Shown: positions 1 through 8,454 of the stretch, in pieces | Position numbering within the stretch: position 1 is the stretch's first letter | Layout of the letters: every line of letters begins with the position of its first letter | Assembly (NCBI RefSeq): GCF_004341685.1 | Contig: NZ_SMAA01000006.1 | Location: 121,510 to 185,509, forward strand | Direction of reading: 5' to 3' | Length of the DNA stretch: 64,000 nucleotides | Source of the DNA: Pectinatus cerevisiiphilus | GTDB lineage: Bacteria; Bacillota; Negativicutes; Selenomonadales; Selenomonadaceae | Notes under the pieces: generated by a model | Database searches by the model: none | Seen by the model: the letters and a program-made list of their open reading frames with translations, nothing else | Told to the model about the DNA's origin: nothing | Position numbers and translations under genes: made by a program

Positions 1-144
1 AAAGCTGATATCAATACCGGCTTCATCAGCATCTTTTTGTAACAGGCAATTTATATCGTCTAATGTCATTGAGCCGTATATTTCTGGTTCACGTGTGCCT
101 AAAAGATTGAGATTAGGTCCATGCAGAACAAGAATTTTTTTCAT
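1..144 (-). CDS. aroQ: 3-dehydroquinate dehydratase type II, N-terminal part (cut by window edge)
   Basis: The first 48 codons read [20 protein letters not shown] and continue with YGS, the N-terminal signature of type II dehydroquinases. The [16 protein letters not shown] segment includes the start of the flexible active-site loop. The enzyme converts 3-dehydroquinate to 3-dehydroshikimate in the cytoplasm (shikimate pathway). The gene runs off the left edge, so about two thirds of the roughly 145-residue protein is missing. The ATG is at the right end of the feature, 38 bp from the acylphosphatase stop, on the same strand. Identification is firm from the motif alone. Confidence 0.93.
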   Translation of the reverse strand, partial: MKKILVLHGPNLNLLGTREPEIYGSMTLDDINCLLQKDADEAGIDISF

Positions 145-181
145 TATAAACCACTATCCATTTGTGTATTTTAAGCTACTC

Positions 182-454
182 TTAATATTTTATATCAAAA
201 CCGTTGTCACCGTCTACAATATTTATAGATTTTGTATCTATTCTGGCAACTTTTATAAATACATTTCCCTTTTTTATTTCGGCGAAGAGACTATCCAGTT
301 TTGGTGCATCACCTTGGACTTCCATAGTTACACTACCATCACTCATGTTTTTAACCCAACCAGATAAACCGTATTTTTTCGCGGCAGACTGGACAAAATA
401 ACGAAATCCCACACCTTGTACACGGCCATAAGCCTGAGCAAAAAGTCTTTTCAT
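182..454 (-). CDS. acyP: Acylphosphatase
   Basis: A 90-residue protein, the usual acylphosphatase size. It shows the phosphate-binding loop GRVQGVGFR near residues 10-18, including the catalytic Arg, and the conserved GWVKNMSDGSV segment with the catalytic Asn near residues 32-42. It hydrolyses acyl phosphates in the cytoplasm. The ATG start is preceded by AAGGAGG at good spacing. It lies between aroQ and the trhP-like gene on the same strand. The C-terminus is standard and nothing looks broken. Confidence 0.93.
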   Translation of the reverse strand: MKRLFAQAYGRVQGVGFRYFVQSAAKKYGLSGWVKNMSDGSVTMEVQGDAPKLDSLFAEIKKGNVFIKVARIDTKSINIVDGDNGFDIKY

Positions 455-508
455 AAAAATTCCTCCTTAATCATAAGAAATTCTACATTATTGGATTTTA
501 TTAAAACA

Positions 509-1735
509 TTATATGATATCACGCCGCAGTATAGAATATGGTTCTACTGGATGCTCCATCTGCATTTTTATTATTTGCTGTGGATGTGGGGCAGTTTCTA
601 TAATTTCGCCGTCTTCGTCTATCATTTTGCCTATTTGCTGGTAGTATGATGGCATATTCGGCTGAAATACTTCGATCTGCTGTCCTGTCTTCATATTATT
701 ACGCTGCTCTATTGTGGCAAATCCCGTACGGGAGTTGTAATCTAAAACTACTCCTACAAAATCAGCCGTTTGGGTGTAGGCTGAGGTGTCATATACGTGG
801 CTGTCAGCTCCCGGTGTACCAAAGAGAAATCCTGTAGTGTATTTTCTATGCGATATTTTCCCTAAGTCGCTGCGCCATTTTTCCTGCAAGGTATGCCAGA
901 GGTTTGGTTTTTGGTAATAAGTATCAATAGCTTCCCTATAGGCTTTAACGACACCTGCCACATAATAGACGCTCTTCATGCGGCCTTCGATTTTCAGGCT
1001 GTTTACACCGCTTTCGATTACACTGTCCAAATATGGCAAGAGACACATATCCTTTGAGTTGAAAATGTAACTACCCCTGCTGTCCTCTTCTATTGGGTAA
1101 TATTCACCAGGTCTTTTTTCTTCAACGAGAGAATATTTCCAACGGCATGCTTGTGCACAAGCACCTCGGTTAGAATCGCGGCCAGTCATATAATTACTCA
1201 TGACGCAACGTCCCGAATAGGAGATACACATGGCACCGTGTACAAACATTTCCAGCTCGACGTCTGTTTTATTGCGGATAGCCTTTGTCTCTTTAAGGGA
1301 AAGTTCCCGAGCCAACACTACCCTTTGTGCCCCCATAGAAGCCCATGCATTCACTGCCGCCCAATTTGTCGAGTTGGCCTGCGTGCTTATATGTAATGGG
1401 ACATTAGGGATTGTTTGGCGTGCTATGGCAAATATGCCCGGGTCAGAGATGAGGATGCCGTCTACGGTTAACTGCTCAAGACTGCGCAAGTAATCGGGGA
1501 GATCGTCTAAATCATCATTGTGGGCGAAAATATTGACTGTCACATAAACTTTTTTCCCTCTGCTATGGGCAAATTCCACACCTGCTTGCATTTCCTGTAT
1601 TGAAAAATTACCGCCGTAAGAGCGCAGGCCAAATTTCTTGCCTCCCAGGTAGACAGCGTCAGCACCATATAAAATAGCCATTTTTAGTTTCTCTAAATTT
1701 CCTGCTGGAGCCAATAATTCAACCTTTTTATTCAT
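509..1735 (-). CDS. trhP: U32-family protein, tRNA uridine-34 hydroxylation protein (TrhP/YrrO-like)
   Basis: 408 residues beginning MNKKVELLAPAGNLEKLK, the standard U32 start. The U32 signature is present (ELEMFVHGAMCISYSGRC, about residues 165-182) with the following Cys-rich segment (CAQACRW) expected to bind an FeS cluster, and a C-terminal beta-barrel domain. U32 proteins of this type (YrrN/YrrO in Bacillus) use prephenate to hydroxylate tRNA U34. The downstream step is methylation by TrmR, encoded directly upstream here. An upstream in-frame ATG at 1810 would overlap trmR by 74 bp. The start at 1735, one base after the trmR stop, matches the family. Old annotations call such proteins peptidase or collagenase. 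Confidence 0.88.
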   Translation of the reverse strand: MNKKVELLAPAGNLEKLKMAILYGADAVYLGGKKFGLRSYGGNFSIQEMQAGVEFAHSRGKKVYVTVNIFAHNDDLDDLPDYLRSLEQLTVDGILISDPGIFAIARQTIPNVPLHISTQANSTNWAAVNAWASMGAQRVVLARELSLKETKAIRNKTDVELEMFVHGAMCISYSGRCVMSNYMTGRDSNRGACAQACRWKYSLVEEKRPGEYYPIEEDSRGSYIFNSKDMCLLPYLDSVIESGVNSLKIEGRMKSVYYVAGVVKAYREAIDTYYQKPNLWHTLQEKWRSDLGKISHRKYTTGFLFGTPGADSHVYDTSAYTQTADFVGVVLDYNSRTGFATIEQRNNMKTGQQIEVFQPNMPSYYQQIGKMIDEDGEIIETAPHPQQIIKMQMEHPVEPYSILRRDII

Positions 1736-1736
1736 T

Positions 1737-2339
1737 TTAAAACTGTTTTTCGGAAACAGCCAATCCATCTCCTTCATAGTAGATTTTAGTAGACCATTGT
1801 TTGCTTTCACTTATTTCTTTGATATATTCCCGTAGTCTTTTAACTATTGTTTTATAACGGCGTGGTGGTTTTTCCGGACTTTCTACGTAACCGCGGAAAA
1901 GCACATTGTCTGAAACAATAAGTCCATGAGTGGAAATCAATGGTAAAACTGCATGTAAATACCGGGGGTATTGTCCTTTGGCCGCGTCAATAAAAACAAA
2001 ATCAAATTGACCTGACAATGTTTTTAATGTTTCGGCAGCATCGCCGTTTAGTAGGTGTATATTATTCTGGTAAGGCGATCTGGCCCAAAAAGATTTTGCA
2101 GTCTTTATTCTTTCTTCATCTATTTCTAACGTAGTAATGCACGTATCAGAGCAGCTGTTATCTGCCAAAAGCAATGCGGAGTAACCAATGGCTGTCCCTA
2201 TTTCCAGAATGCGGCTTGGTTTTTTTTCAGCGGCAATCCGACATAAAATTTTGGCCGCTTGGTCACGTATGATAGGGACATGATGTTTCTCAGCATATTC
2301 ACGCATTTCGCGTAATAAATTTTCCACTTTAAAATCCAA
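1737..2339 (-). CDS. trmR: SAM-dependent O-methyltransferase, tRNA 5-hydroxyuridine methyltransferase (TrmR/YrrM-like)
   Basis: A 200-residue class I methyltransferase of the COMT-like O-methyltransferase family. Motif I is ILEIGTAIGYSALLLA (about residues 44-59), an acidic motif II residue is in TLEIDEERI, and the metal-site-like FVFIDAAKGQYPRY and SDNVLFRG segments follow. In Bacillus the yrrL(mltG)-yrrM-yrrN-yrrO order is the same as here, and YrrM/TrmR makes 5-methoxyuridine at tRNA position 34. The role is therefore well supported by synteny. Start: TTG at 2339 lacks a clear SD; a GTG four codons later (2327) is an alternative with a weak GGA upstream. Confidence 0.87.
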   Translation of the reverse strand: MDFKVENLLREMREYAEKHHVPIIRDQAAKILCRIAAEKKPSRILEIGTAIGYSALLLADNSCSDTCITTLEIDEERIKTAKSFWARSPYQNNIHLLNGDAAETLKTLSGQFDFVFIDAAKGQYPRYLHAVLPLISTHGLIVSDNVLFRGYVESPEKPPRRYKTIVKRLREYIKEISESKQWSTKIYYEGDGLAVSEKQF

Positions 2340-2346
2340 TCTGAAA

Positions 2347-3534
2347 TTATTCTATATTATTAATTGTATCAAGATGTTCTGTATATGTCCGGTTATAGTG
2401 ATTGTGGCCTTGGTTGTCAGCTACAAAGTATAGATAATCGTTTGCCTGCGGATACAAAACAGCTTTTATGGAGGCAAGACCGGGATTATCTACGGCGCTT
2501 GGCGGAAGACCATAGTGTATATAAGTATTATAAGGAGAATCTATTTTAGTGTCATCTATAGATATGTTTTCTTTACGTTTACGCATCGCGTACTGAATGG
2601 TTGTATCTGATTGCAAGGGCATATTTATATCCAGCCGGTTAAAGAAAACCTGCGCGATAATAGGTCTATCTTCATCAAATTTCGCTTCAGCTTCGACTAG
2701 TGATGCCAAGACAATAAGATCGTGGATGGATAAATCCTTTTCTTTTGCCTGTTCACGAAGGTCGTTGTTGAGTTTTTTATCAAATTCACCGGTCATTGTA
2801 TCTATTATTTTTTTGGCTGGAGAACCCTTGACGAATTCATATGTATCAGGGAAAAGATAGCCTTCTAATTTATATTTTACATTTGGGTCATTATTTTGCA
2901 TATATTCATAGGGAATATATTTTTGTGCTAAATTTAAAAAATCATGTTTGGTTGTGACCTGTTTTTTTTCAAGGAGGTCAGCTATTTGTTCTACTGTATA
3001 TCCTTCTGGAATAGTTACTTTGACAATAATATTCTGTGGGCCTTTAAGCAGTTCATCCATTACTTCATCGTTGCTCATGGCAGGATGCAGTACATATTCG
3101 CCACCCTTTAGCTCTTTGTCGAGGCCTCTCAATTTGGCGAGTAATTCAAAAAATGTGTCGTGGTATATTATGTCTTTATCTTTTAGTAACTTTGCTATTT
3201 CAGCGGTCTGCATACCAGGTTTAATCTCTATGACTATTGGACGGTTATCCTTCGGGGCAATGGAGTGAAAGCCAATAAACACAGCAACTAAAAATAAAAA
3301 AAGACTACCCATTATGTACTTTACGGGAATATTAAATAGTTTGTTGTTCTTTATAGTAGAAAAAAGACTGGATAGTTTATTGTCTTTTAGAAAAGAGAAG
3401 TTGAAGAAATTGTTGGTTTTAAAATTAAAGAAACTGTTGTTTTTTATAAAAGAAGGGTCAAAATATTTTATATTTTTTATATATGAAAAAATTTTTTGAC
3501 TGTATTTTTTTATAACTTGCAGGGCATAAGACAA
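2347..3534 (-). CDS. mltG: Endolytic murein transglycosylase MltG (YceG family)
   Basis: The catalytic YceG domain is clear: LASLVEAEAKF contains the catalytic Glu, followed by RPIIAQVFFNRL and LQSDTTIQYA. It cleaves nascent glycan strands at the cytoplasmic membrane. About 395 residues: a cytoplasmic tail of roughly 70 residues, one membrane helix (GSLFLFLVAVFIGF), a LysM-like/YceG region, then the lyase domain. The tail is unusual: low-complexity, rich in Asn, Phe and Lys, with repeated KNNxFFNF-type units. Start: GGAGGG is followed at 7 nt by TTG (3534); an ATG at 3540 abuts the SD and a TTG at 3552 has none. It is first in the mltG-trmR-trhP cluster. Confidence 0.9.
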   Translation of the reverse strand: MSYALQVIKKYSQKIFSYIKNIKYFDPSFIKNNSFFNFKTNNFFNFSFLKDNKLSSLFSTIKNNKLFNIPVKYIMGSLFLFLVAVFIGFHSIAPKDNRPIVIEIKPGMQTAEIAKLLKDKDIIYHDTFFELLAKLRGLDKELKGGEYVLHPAMSNDEVMDELLKGPQNIIVKVTIPEGYTVEQIADLLEKKQVTTKHDFLNLAQKYIPYEYMQNNDPNVKYKLEGYLFPDTYEFVKGSPAKKIIDTMTGEFDKKLNNDLREQAKEKDLSIHDLIVLASLVEAEAKFDEDRPIIAQVFFNRLDINMPLQSDTTIQYAMRKRKENISIDDTKIDSPYNTYIHYGLPPSAVDNPGLASIKAVLYPQANDYLYFVADNQGHNHYNRTYTEHLDTINNIE

Positions 3535-3645
3535 AATCATCCCTCCGTACAAATTAAAGTTACCATTTATTTATGACTAATGGCTATATTATGCTATATA
3601 AAACCTTTTTATGCAAATCTTTTATTTTATGCTATAACCGCAATA

Positions 3646-6243
3646 TTAAACATCTTTTCTATATTCATGCGGAATAGTTTCAATAAATCTGCTTCTGGTA
3701 TTCTTTTTCCCATGTTCACTTATACGGCTCCAGCTTAAATAAAGATTGTTTTTCGCACGGGTTACAGCTACATAAAAGAGTCTTTTTTCTTCTTCCAGGC
3801 TGCCCTCTTTTAAAGCTAAGTATGATGGGAATATACCATCCTGCATACCTGCAAGGAAAACATAAGCAAATTCTGACCCTTTAGCTTGATGGACGGTAAT
3901 TATAGGGATTCGATCAACGGCGGAAATTATGCGATCCATTTCATTGTTGGATAATGCTGTAGTTTTAAGCAGTTTGGCAAGTGCATCCCGCGGATTGGTG
4001 CTGGAATCATCATTATATTTGGCTATAAGGTAAAATTCCCTGATACGATTAATTCTTTCTGGCTGCTTATTATAAAATTCTTTTATTTTTGTTACATTCA
4101 TTATCTTCGCAATAAGCTCATATGGCCTGAGCAGAAAACTATTTTCAATTAGTTCATTTATTTTCACAGCCATCCAGCGAAATTGGTCAATATGTTTTTC
4201 TATATATTTTTTCCGTGTTGTCGCTGTAGGTATGATATCTTTTTCTATTATATATTTCAATAAAGCGGCAGTAGCCATAACATCATCCAAAGCATTATGG
4301 GTAGGTTTTTCTTCTATAGAGAAATAGTCACTTAAAAAGGAAAGTTTGTGGTTTTGTAAATTAGGATAGAAACGTCTAAACATATCCAGGGTATCATAGC
4401 TTGTAGAAAAAGCCGGACCTGGCAGACCCATTCTGGCTGACTGGCTGCGAAGAATACTTATATCATAGCTTACGTTATGGCCGACGATTACAGCTCCAGC
4501 AGAGAATTTTCTGAAGGCGGCAAGTACTTTTTCGGGTGCTTCACCGTTTTTTGCCAAGTATTCGTCAGAAAAGCCATGTACATAATAGGATGTGCCTACC
4601 TTTTTTTGGGGTTTGAGCAGATGGACAAATTTTTCCTTCATCTTTCCAGTCTGGTCAAGTTTTATTGCGGCGATTTGGATTATTTCATCTTCACTAGTAT
4701 CTGTGCCTGTACTTTCGACATCAAAGACAATAATTTCTTCTTTTTCTACAGCTTGTAGAAGAAGATGGAATGGATCAGCAGCATCTTCCTGATATGTTCG
4801 TTTGTCAATGAAATCAGTCAGGCTGATACCGGCTTTTCTGTATTCGCTGGACTGGATTGCGGATACGGTTTGTGCGCCAATGCCGGCCGCAAATTTTTTT
4901 AAAATTCTTTTTAGGCTGCAACTGTCATATTTGTTTAATAATAATTTTAGAAAGGCTGTAACATCTTTTATTTCCTGCCGCCTAAAAAATTTAAATTCAT
5001 CAACTAATATAAAATCAATCTTTTCTTCAGTAGGCAAATTTTTATTTAGTTCGTTAAAATAATAGCTTAAGCGTTCATTATATTTATTGCTGCGTGTTAA
5101 TATGCAAATATTTGATAAAGGCTTAGCATTTAACTGTTTTATTTTACTAAAGATCCAGGCAGATTCTTCTTTGGCATTTATTGCTTCTTTTATCGCTATC
5201 TTTGTACCTGCATTTTCGTTGACGGCTTTTATTGTGCTTTTATATATTTCCTCTACGCTTTGCCCAAATAAATTTTTCAAGCAGTCGTACGAGGCCTGCA
5301 ATAAGGTTTTGGTAGCACGGTAGTTTTCGTCAAAGGCGATGGTGACAGGTGCATAGTCCCGCTTATATTTAAGCAGGATGGAATGGGGAGCAGAACCTCT
5401 CCATTCATAAATTGTTTGGAAATAATCGCCACAGAGTAAAATATTATTGCCGGTAAATAATTGTGAGAGTATTTCATATTCAAGCTGGCTCGTATCCTGC
5501 ATTTCGTCTATATTAATGTATTTGTATTTTTGGCGCCATATCTTTTTTATTTGTTCGTTTTGGAAAAATTCATATGTTTTGACGATTAGATCAGTAAAAT
5601 CCAAGCCATGCATATCGGCCAATTGGTCATTGTATTTTTCTACTATAGTGGCACCATTGGTGCGCATAATCTTTTTTAATTTTTCGTCAGGACAATATTG
5701 TGCAGTCACACAGATATTACTTATTTTGGCTGTTTTCTCAGCAAAAAGACGCGTTAAGACATTTTTATAGTCCTTAGCGGCATTGTCTGTAAAATAATCA
5801 TAAATCGCCCTGTATTGCTTGACTAAATCAATAAAATACTGCAAAGCTTTACTGGCAGATATGTTGTAGACATTTATATCGCGGACGATTTCTAAGCAAT
5901 CGGTTTCGTCAAAAATAGTAAAATCCGAAAATAAATCTGAATTTTTTTTAGCTTCAGCTTTAATTATATCATAACAGAAACTGTGGAAAGTCTTTATTTT
6001 TATACGCAAGGCCTCTTTACCAAGCAGTTTGGTTATACGATCCTTAATTTCACTGCAAGCTTTATTGGTAAAGGTAAGGCAGAGAATTTCTTCGGGCAAG
6101 GCTTTCTTTTTATCTATGATGGCAGCTATTCTGTATATGAGGGTGTTGGTTTTTCCTGTACCGGCTGAAGCACTCAGCAATATATTGCGGCTCAGTTCAT
6201 TTACTACTTGCATTTGTTTGGCGTTTAACACACTGGTATCCAT
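3646..6243 (-). CDS. UvrD/PcrA-like superfamily 1 helicase with an inserted DEDDh 3'-5' exonuclease domain
   Basis: 865 residues. SF1A helicase motifs: Walker A SASAGTGKT (24-32), motif II IDEMQD (245-250), motif III LCGDYFQTIYEWRGS (270-284), motif V VHQAKGSEF (784-792) and motif VI LFYVAVTRAKN. Between the first and second RecA halves sits a complete DnaQ/epsilon-like exonuclease at about residues 503-668: D508 and E510 in FDVESTG, D594 in HNVSYD, H649 and D654 in HNALDD, so all DEDDh catalytic residues are present. It probably unwinds DNA 3'-5' and trims 3' ends in repair. ATG start with a GAGGAG SD. Monocistronic; the fused domain order differs from textbook UvrD, PcrA, Rep and AddA. Confidence 0.88.
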   Translation of the reverse strand: MDTSVLNAKQMQVVNELSRNILLSASAGTGKTNTLIYRIAAIIDKKKALPEEILCLTFTNKACSEIKDRITKLLGKEALRIKIKTFHSFCYDIIKAEAKKNSDLFSDFTIFDETDCLEIVRDINVYNISASKALQYFIDLVKQYRAIYDYFTDNAAKDYKNVLTRLFAEKTAKISNICVTAQYCPDEKLKKIMRTNGATIVEKYNDQLADMHGLDFTDLIVKTYEFFQNEQIKKIWRQKYKYINIDEMQDTSQLEYEILSQLFTGNNILLCGDYFQTIYEWRGSAPHSILLKYKRDYAPVTIAFDENYRATKTLLQASYDCLKNLFGQSVEEIYKSTIKAVNENAGTKIAIKEAINAKEESAWIFSKIKQLNAKPLSNICILTRSNKYNERLSYYFNELNKNLPTEEKIDFILVDEFKFFRRQEIKDVTAFLKLLLNKYDSCSLKRILKKFAAGIGAQTVSAIQSSEYRKAGISLTDFIDKRTYQEDAADPFHLLLQAVEKEEIIVFDVESTGTDTSEDEIIQIAAIKLDQTGKMKEKFVHLLKPQKKVGTSYYVHGFSDEYLAKNGEAPEKVLAAFRKFSAGAVIVGHNVSYDISILRSQSARMGLPGPAFSTSYDTLDMFRRFYPNLQNHKLSFLSDYFSIEEKPTHNALDDVMATAALLKYIIEKDIIPTATTRKKYIEKHIDQFRWMAVKINELIENSFLLRPYELIAKIMNVTKIKEFYNKQPERINRIREFYLIAKYNDDSSTNPRDALAKLLKTTALSNNEMDRIISAVDRIPIITVHQAKGSEFAYVFLAGMQDGIFPSYLALKEGSLEEEKRLFYVAVTRAKNNLYLSWSRISEHGKKNTRSRFIETIPHEYRKDV

Positions 6244-6540
6244 GTAGTCTCCTCTAGGCCTGTCCCTTTGTGGTCGGCAGATTATTTATTATGCAGCTGT
6301 GGTTTATTAATTGCACTTCTGGATTTTGTGAAAGCATTTTTATTTATCTAAAGGATAATTATTAGAACAATTAATATAATAATTATAAAACCAAATTTTC
6401 ATATCGTAAACTGTATTGGAAATCAGCATACAAATAATACCTGTCCTTAAGTGATAAAAAGTGATGCTGTTTATTTCCTTCTACAAAACAAAGAAAGCGA
6501 GTGCGGTTGTCTGCAAAGAATGTTTAGAGCATTTTTTTGC
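6244..6540. other. Intergenic region between helicase gene and pckA terminator
   Basis: About 300 bp of AT-rich sequence upstream of the helicase gene (minus strand). It should hold that gene's promoter, but no pair of -35/-10 boxes with correct spacing stood out. No small ORF with a credible SD was seen. Confidence 0.4.
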
Positions 6541-6575
6541 AAAAAAATATTCCCAGACTAAACAAATCTGGGAAT
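6541..6575 (-). terminator. Rho-independent terminator of pckA
   Basis: On the minus strand a 9-bp perfect stem (ATTCCCAGA / TCTGGGAAT, loop of 9) is followed by a run of T (TATTTTTTT). It lies 30 bp beyond the pckA stop. Confidence 0.85.
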
Positions 6576-6605
6576 ACGCGTAAATTTTATTTATTCATAT
6601 TGTAG

Positions 6606-8177
6606 TTAGAGACTGGGACCGGTACTGAGAATATCATCGGCCATTTCTCCTTTGAATTTCTTGACATTTTTAGCAAATAGTCCTACTAATTTCGCAGCTT
6701 GTTTTTTGTAGGCAGCCTTATCTGACCAAGTGTTCGCAGGTTCCAAGACATCTGATGGCACATTAGGACAATAATCTGGTACTGCTACCTTAAAGATAGG
6801 ATCACTTGTCCATGTCACATTATCAAGCTGGCCTTCTAAGGCTGCTGTAATCATGGCACGTGTGTATTTCAATTTCATTCTGGAACCGATGCCGTATGGA
6901 CCACCTGTCCAACCGGTATTTACTAAATAAACTTTGGTATCATACTTTTTGATTTTTTGTTCGAGCAGTCTGGCGTATTTTAGTGGGGACAATGGCAGGA
7001 ATGGTTCACCAAAACCAATGGAGAAAGTAGCTTGTGGTTCGACAATGCCACGTTCTGTACCGGCCACTTTGCTGGTGTAACCCGAAAGGAAATGATACAT
7101 CGCCTGTTTAGGATTAAGTTTGGAGATAGGTGGTAGTACTCCGAAAGCGTCAGCTGTCAGGAAAATAATGGCTGTAGGATGTCCCGCTATACTTGGATGG
7201 ATCGCATTAGGAATATATTCCAGCGGATAGGCAACACGGGTATTTTCAGTATACTTTGTGTCGTCGTAATCTTCTTTACGTGTTTTCGGTTCAAGCACCA
7301 CATTTTCCAAGACGGCACCGTATTTTATAGCGTTGTATATTTCCGGTTCAGTTTCTTCTGACAAATGTATGCATTTAGCATAGCAGCCGCCTTCAATATT
7401 GAAAATACCATGTTCACTCCAGCCATGTTCATCATCACCGATTAAACTGCGGTTCGGATCTGCCGACAAGGTTGTTTTTCCTGTTCCACTTAAGCCGAAA
7501 AAGATGGCCGTTTTGCCGTCTTTGCCAACATTGGCTGAACAATGCATGGAAAGTATTCCTTTTTGCGGTAAAATAAAGTTCATCACTGAGAAAATTGATT
7601 TTTTCATTTCGCCAGAATATTTTGTTCCGCCAATCAGTACCATTTTATAATCAAAATTTATTATAATAAATGCTTCTGAATGAACAGCATCTTTAAGTGG
7701 GTTGGCTTTTACACTGGGACAGCAAATCAGGGTAAAGTCTTCAGGTGTAACAGGCGGTTCTTTGGGTCTAATAAATAATTCTTTAAGGAAAAGATGTTGG
7801 GCAGCAGATTCTGTTATGCATTTTACTTGAAGTTTGTGTTCTGGGTCAGCGCCTACATAATTATCACTGACATAAAGCTTATGATTTTTGGCGAAGCTTT
7901 TCATTTTAGAATACAAATGCTGAAAAGTTTCTTCCGTGCATGGTACGTTATTAGACCAGCTTACAAGGTTATGGACAGAGGGCGTGTCTACGATAAATCT
8001 ATCTTTAGGAGATCTGCCCGTATACTTTCCGGTATAGATGCAAAGAGCACCGCTCTTCGCTAATATTGCTTCCTTATTTGTTAGTGCTTCTTCATATAGT
8101 TCTGGGATACTAAGGTCGTGTAATATCATACGTGCACCAGATAAGATATCCGCAGCCGAAAATTTTTTGTTTTCCAT
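6606..8177 (-). CDS. pckA: Phosphoenolpyruvate carboxykinase (ATP)
   Basis: 523 residues, typical of ATP-dependent PEPCK. It shows TGRSPKDRFIV (substrate Arg), the kinase-1a P-loop GLSGTGKTTLS, the metal-binding LIGDDEHGW, and the NTGWTGGPYGIGSR segment near the C-terminus. It interconverts oxaloacetate + ATP with PEP + CO2 in the cytosol. In succinate/propionate fermenters it can run towards oxaloacetate, conserving ATP, which would fit the fumarase and fumarate reductase genes nearby. Start: the ATG at 8177 gives the normal family length; a TTG four codons upstream has no room for an SD. Monocistronic with its own terminator, divergent from alaS. Confidence 0.96.
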   Translation of the reverse strand: MENKKFSAADILSGARMILHDLSIPELYEEALTNKEAILAKSGALCIYTGKYTGRSPKDRFIVDTPSVHNLVSWSNNVPCTEETFQHLYSKMKSFAKNHKLYVSDNYVGADPEHKLQVKCITESAAQHLFLKELFIRPKEPPVTPEDFTLICCPSVKANPLKDAVHSEAFIIINFDYKMVLIGGTKYSGEMKKSIFSVMNFILPQKGILSMHCSANVGKDGKTAIFFGLSGTGKTTLSADPNRSLIGDDEHGWSEHGIFNIEGGCYAKCIHLSEETEPEIYNAIKYGAVLENVVLEPKTRKEDYDDTKYTENTRVAYPLEYIPNAIHPSIAGHPTAIIFLTADAFGVLPPISKLNPKQAMYHFLSGYTSKVAGTERGIVEPQATFSIGFGEPFLPLSPLKYARLLEQKIKKYDTKVYLVNTGWTGGPYGIGSRMKLKYTRAMITAALEGQLDNVTWTSDPIFKVAVPDYCPNVPSDVLEPANTWSDKAAYKKQAAKLVGLFAKNVKKFKGEMADDILSTGPSL

Positions 8178-8382
8178 AGGTATAGTCAACTTCTTTCATT
8201 AATATGGTATATGTTTCTTCGACTTTTCTTTATATCTATAACTTCTATTTTAAATTTTTATTTCCTGCTAATTTTTTGAATAATTTAGATTAATTTATAG
8301 TAACTATTATTATATAGATAGTAATTATTTGTTAGCTCTTTATTCTTTTGTGCAGTCAATAAATGGCTATATTTCCCTAGAA

Positions 8383-8411
8383 TTGACTTTACAATAGTAT
8401 TTTTATATAAT
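8383..8411 (+). promoter_or_regulatory. Sigma-70/SigA-type promoter of alaS
   Basis: TTGACT (8383-8388) and TATAAT (8406-8411) separated by 17 bp, followed about 45 bp later by the alaS start. Near-perfect consensus. No T-box specifier or antiterminator structure was recognised in the short leader. Confidence 0.85.
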
Positions 8412-8454
8412 GAATTATATTTGTGTGATTATACAATTTTGGAGGTAGAAAAAT

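Noticed and set aside
8190..8454. T-box leader for alaS
   Set aside because: Promoter is only about 45 bp from the start codon, leaving no room for a T-box.
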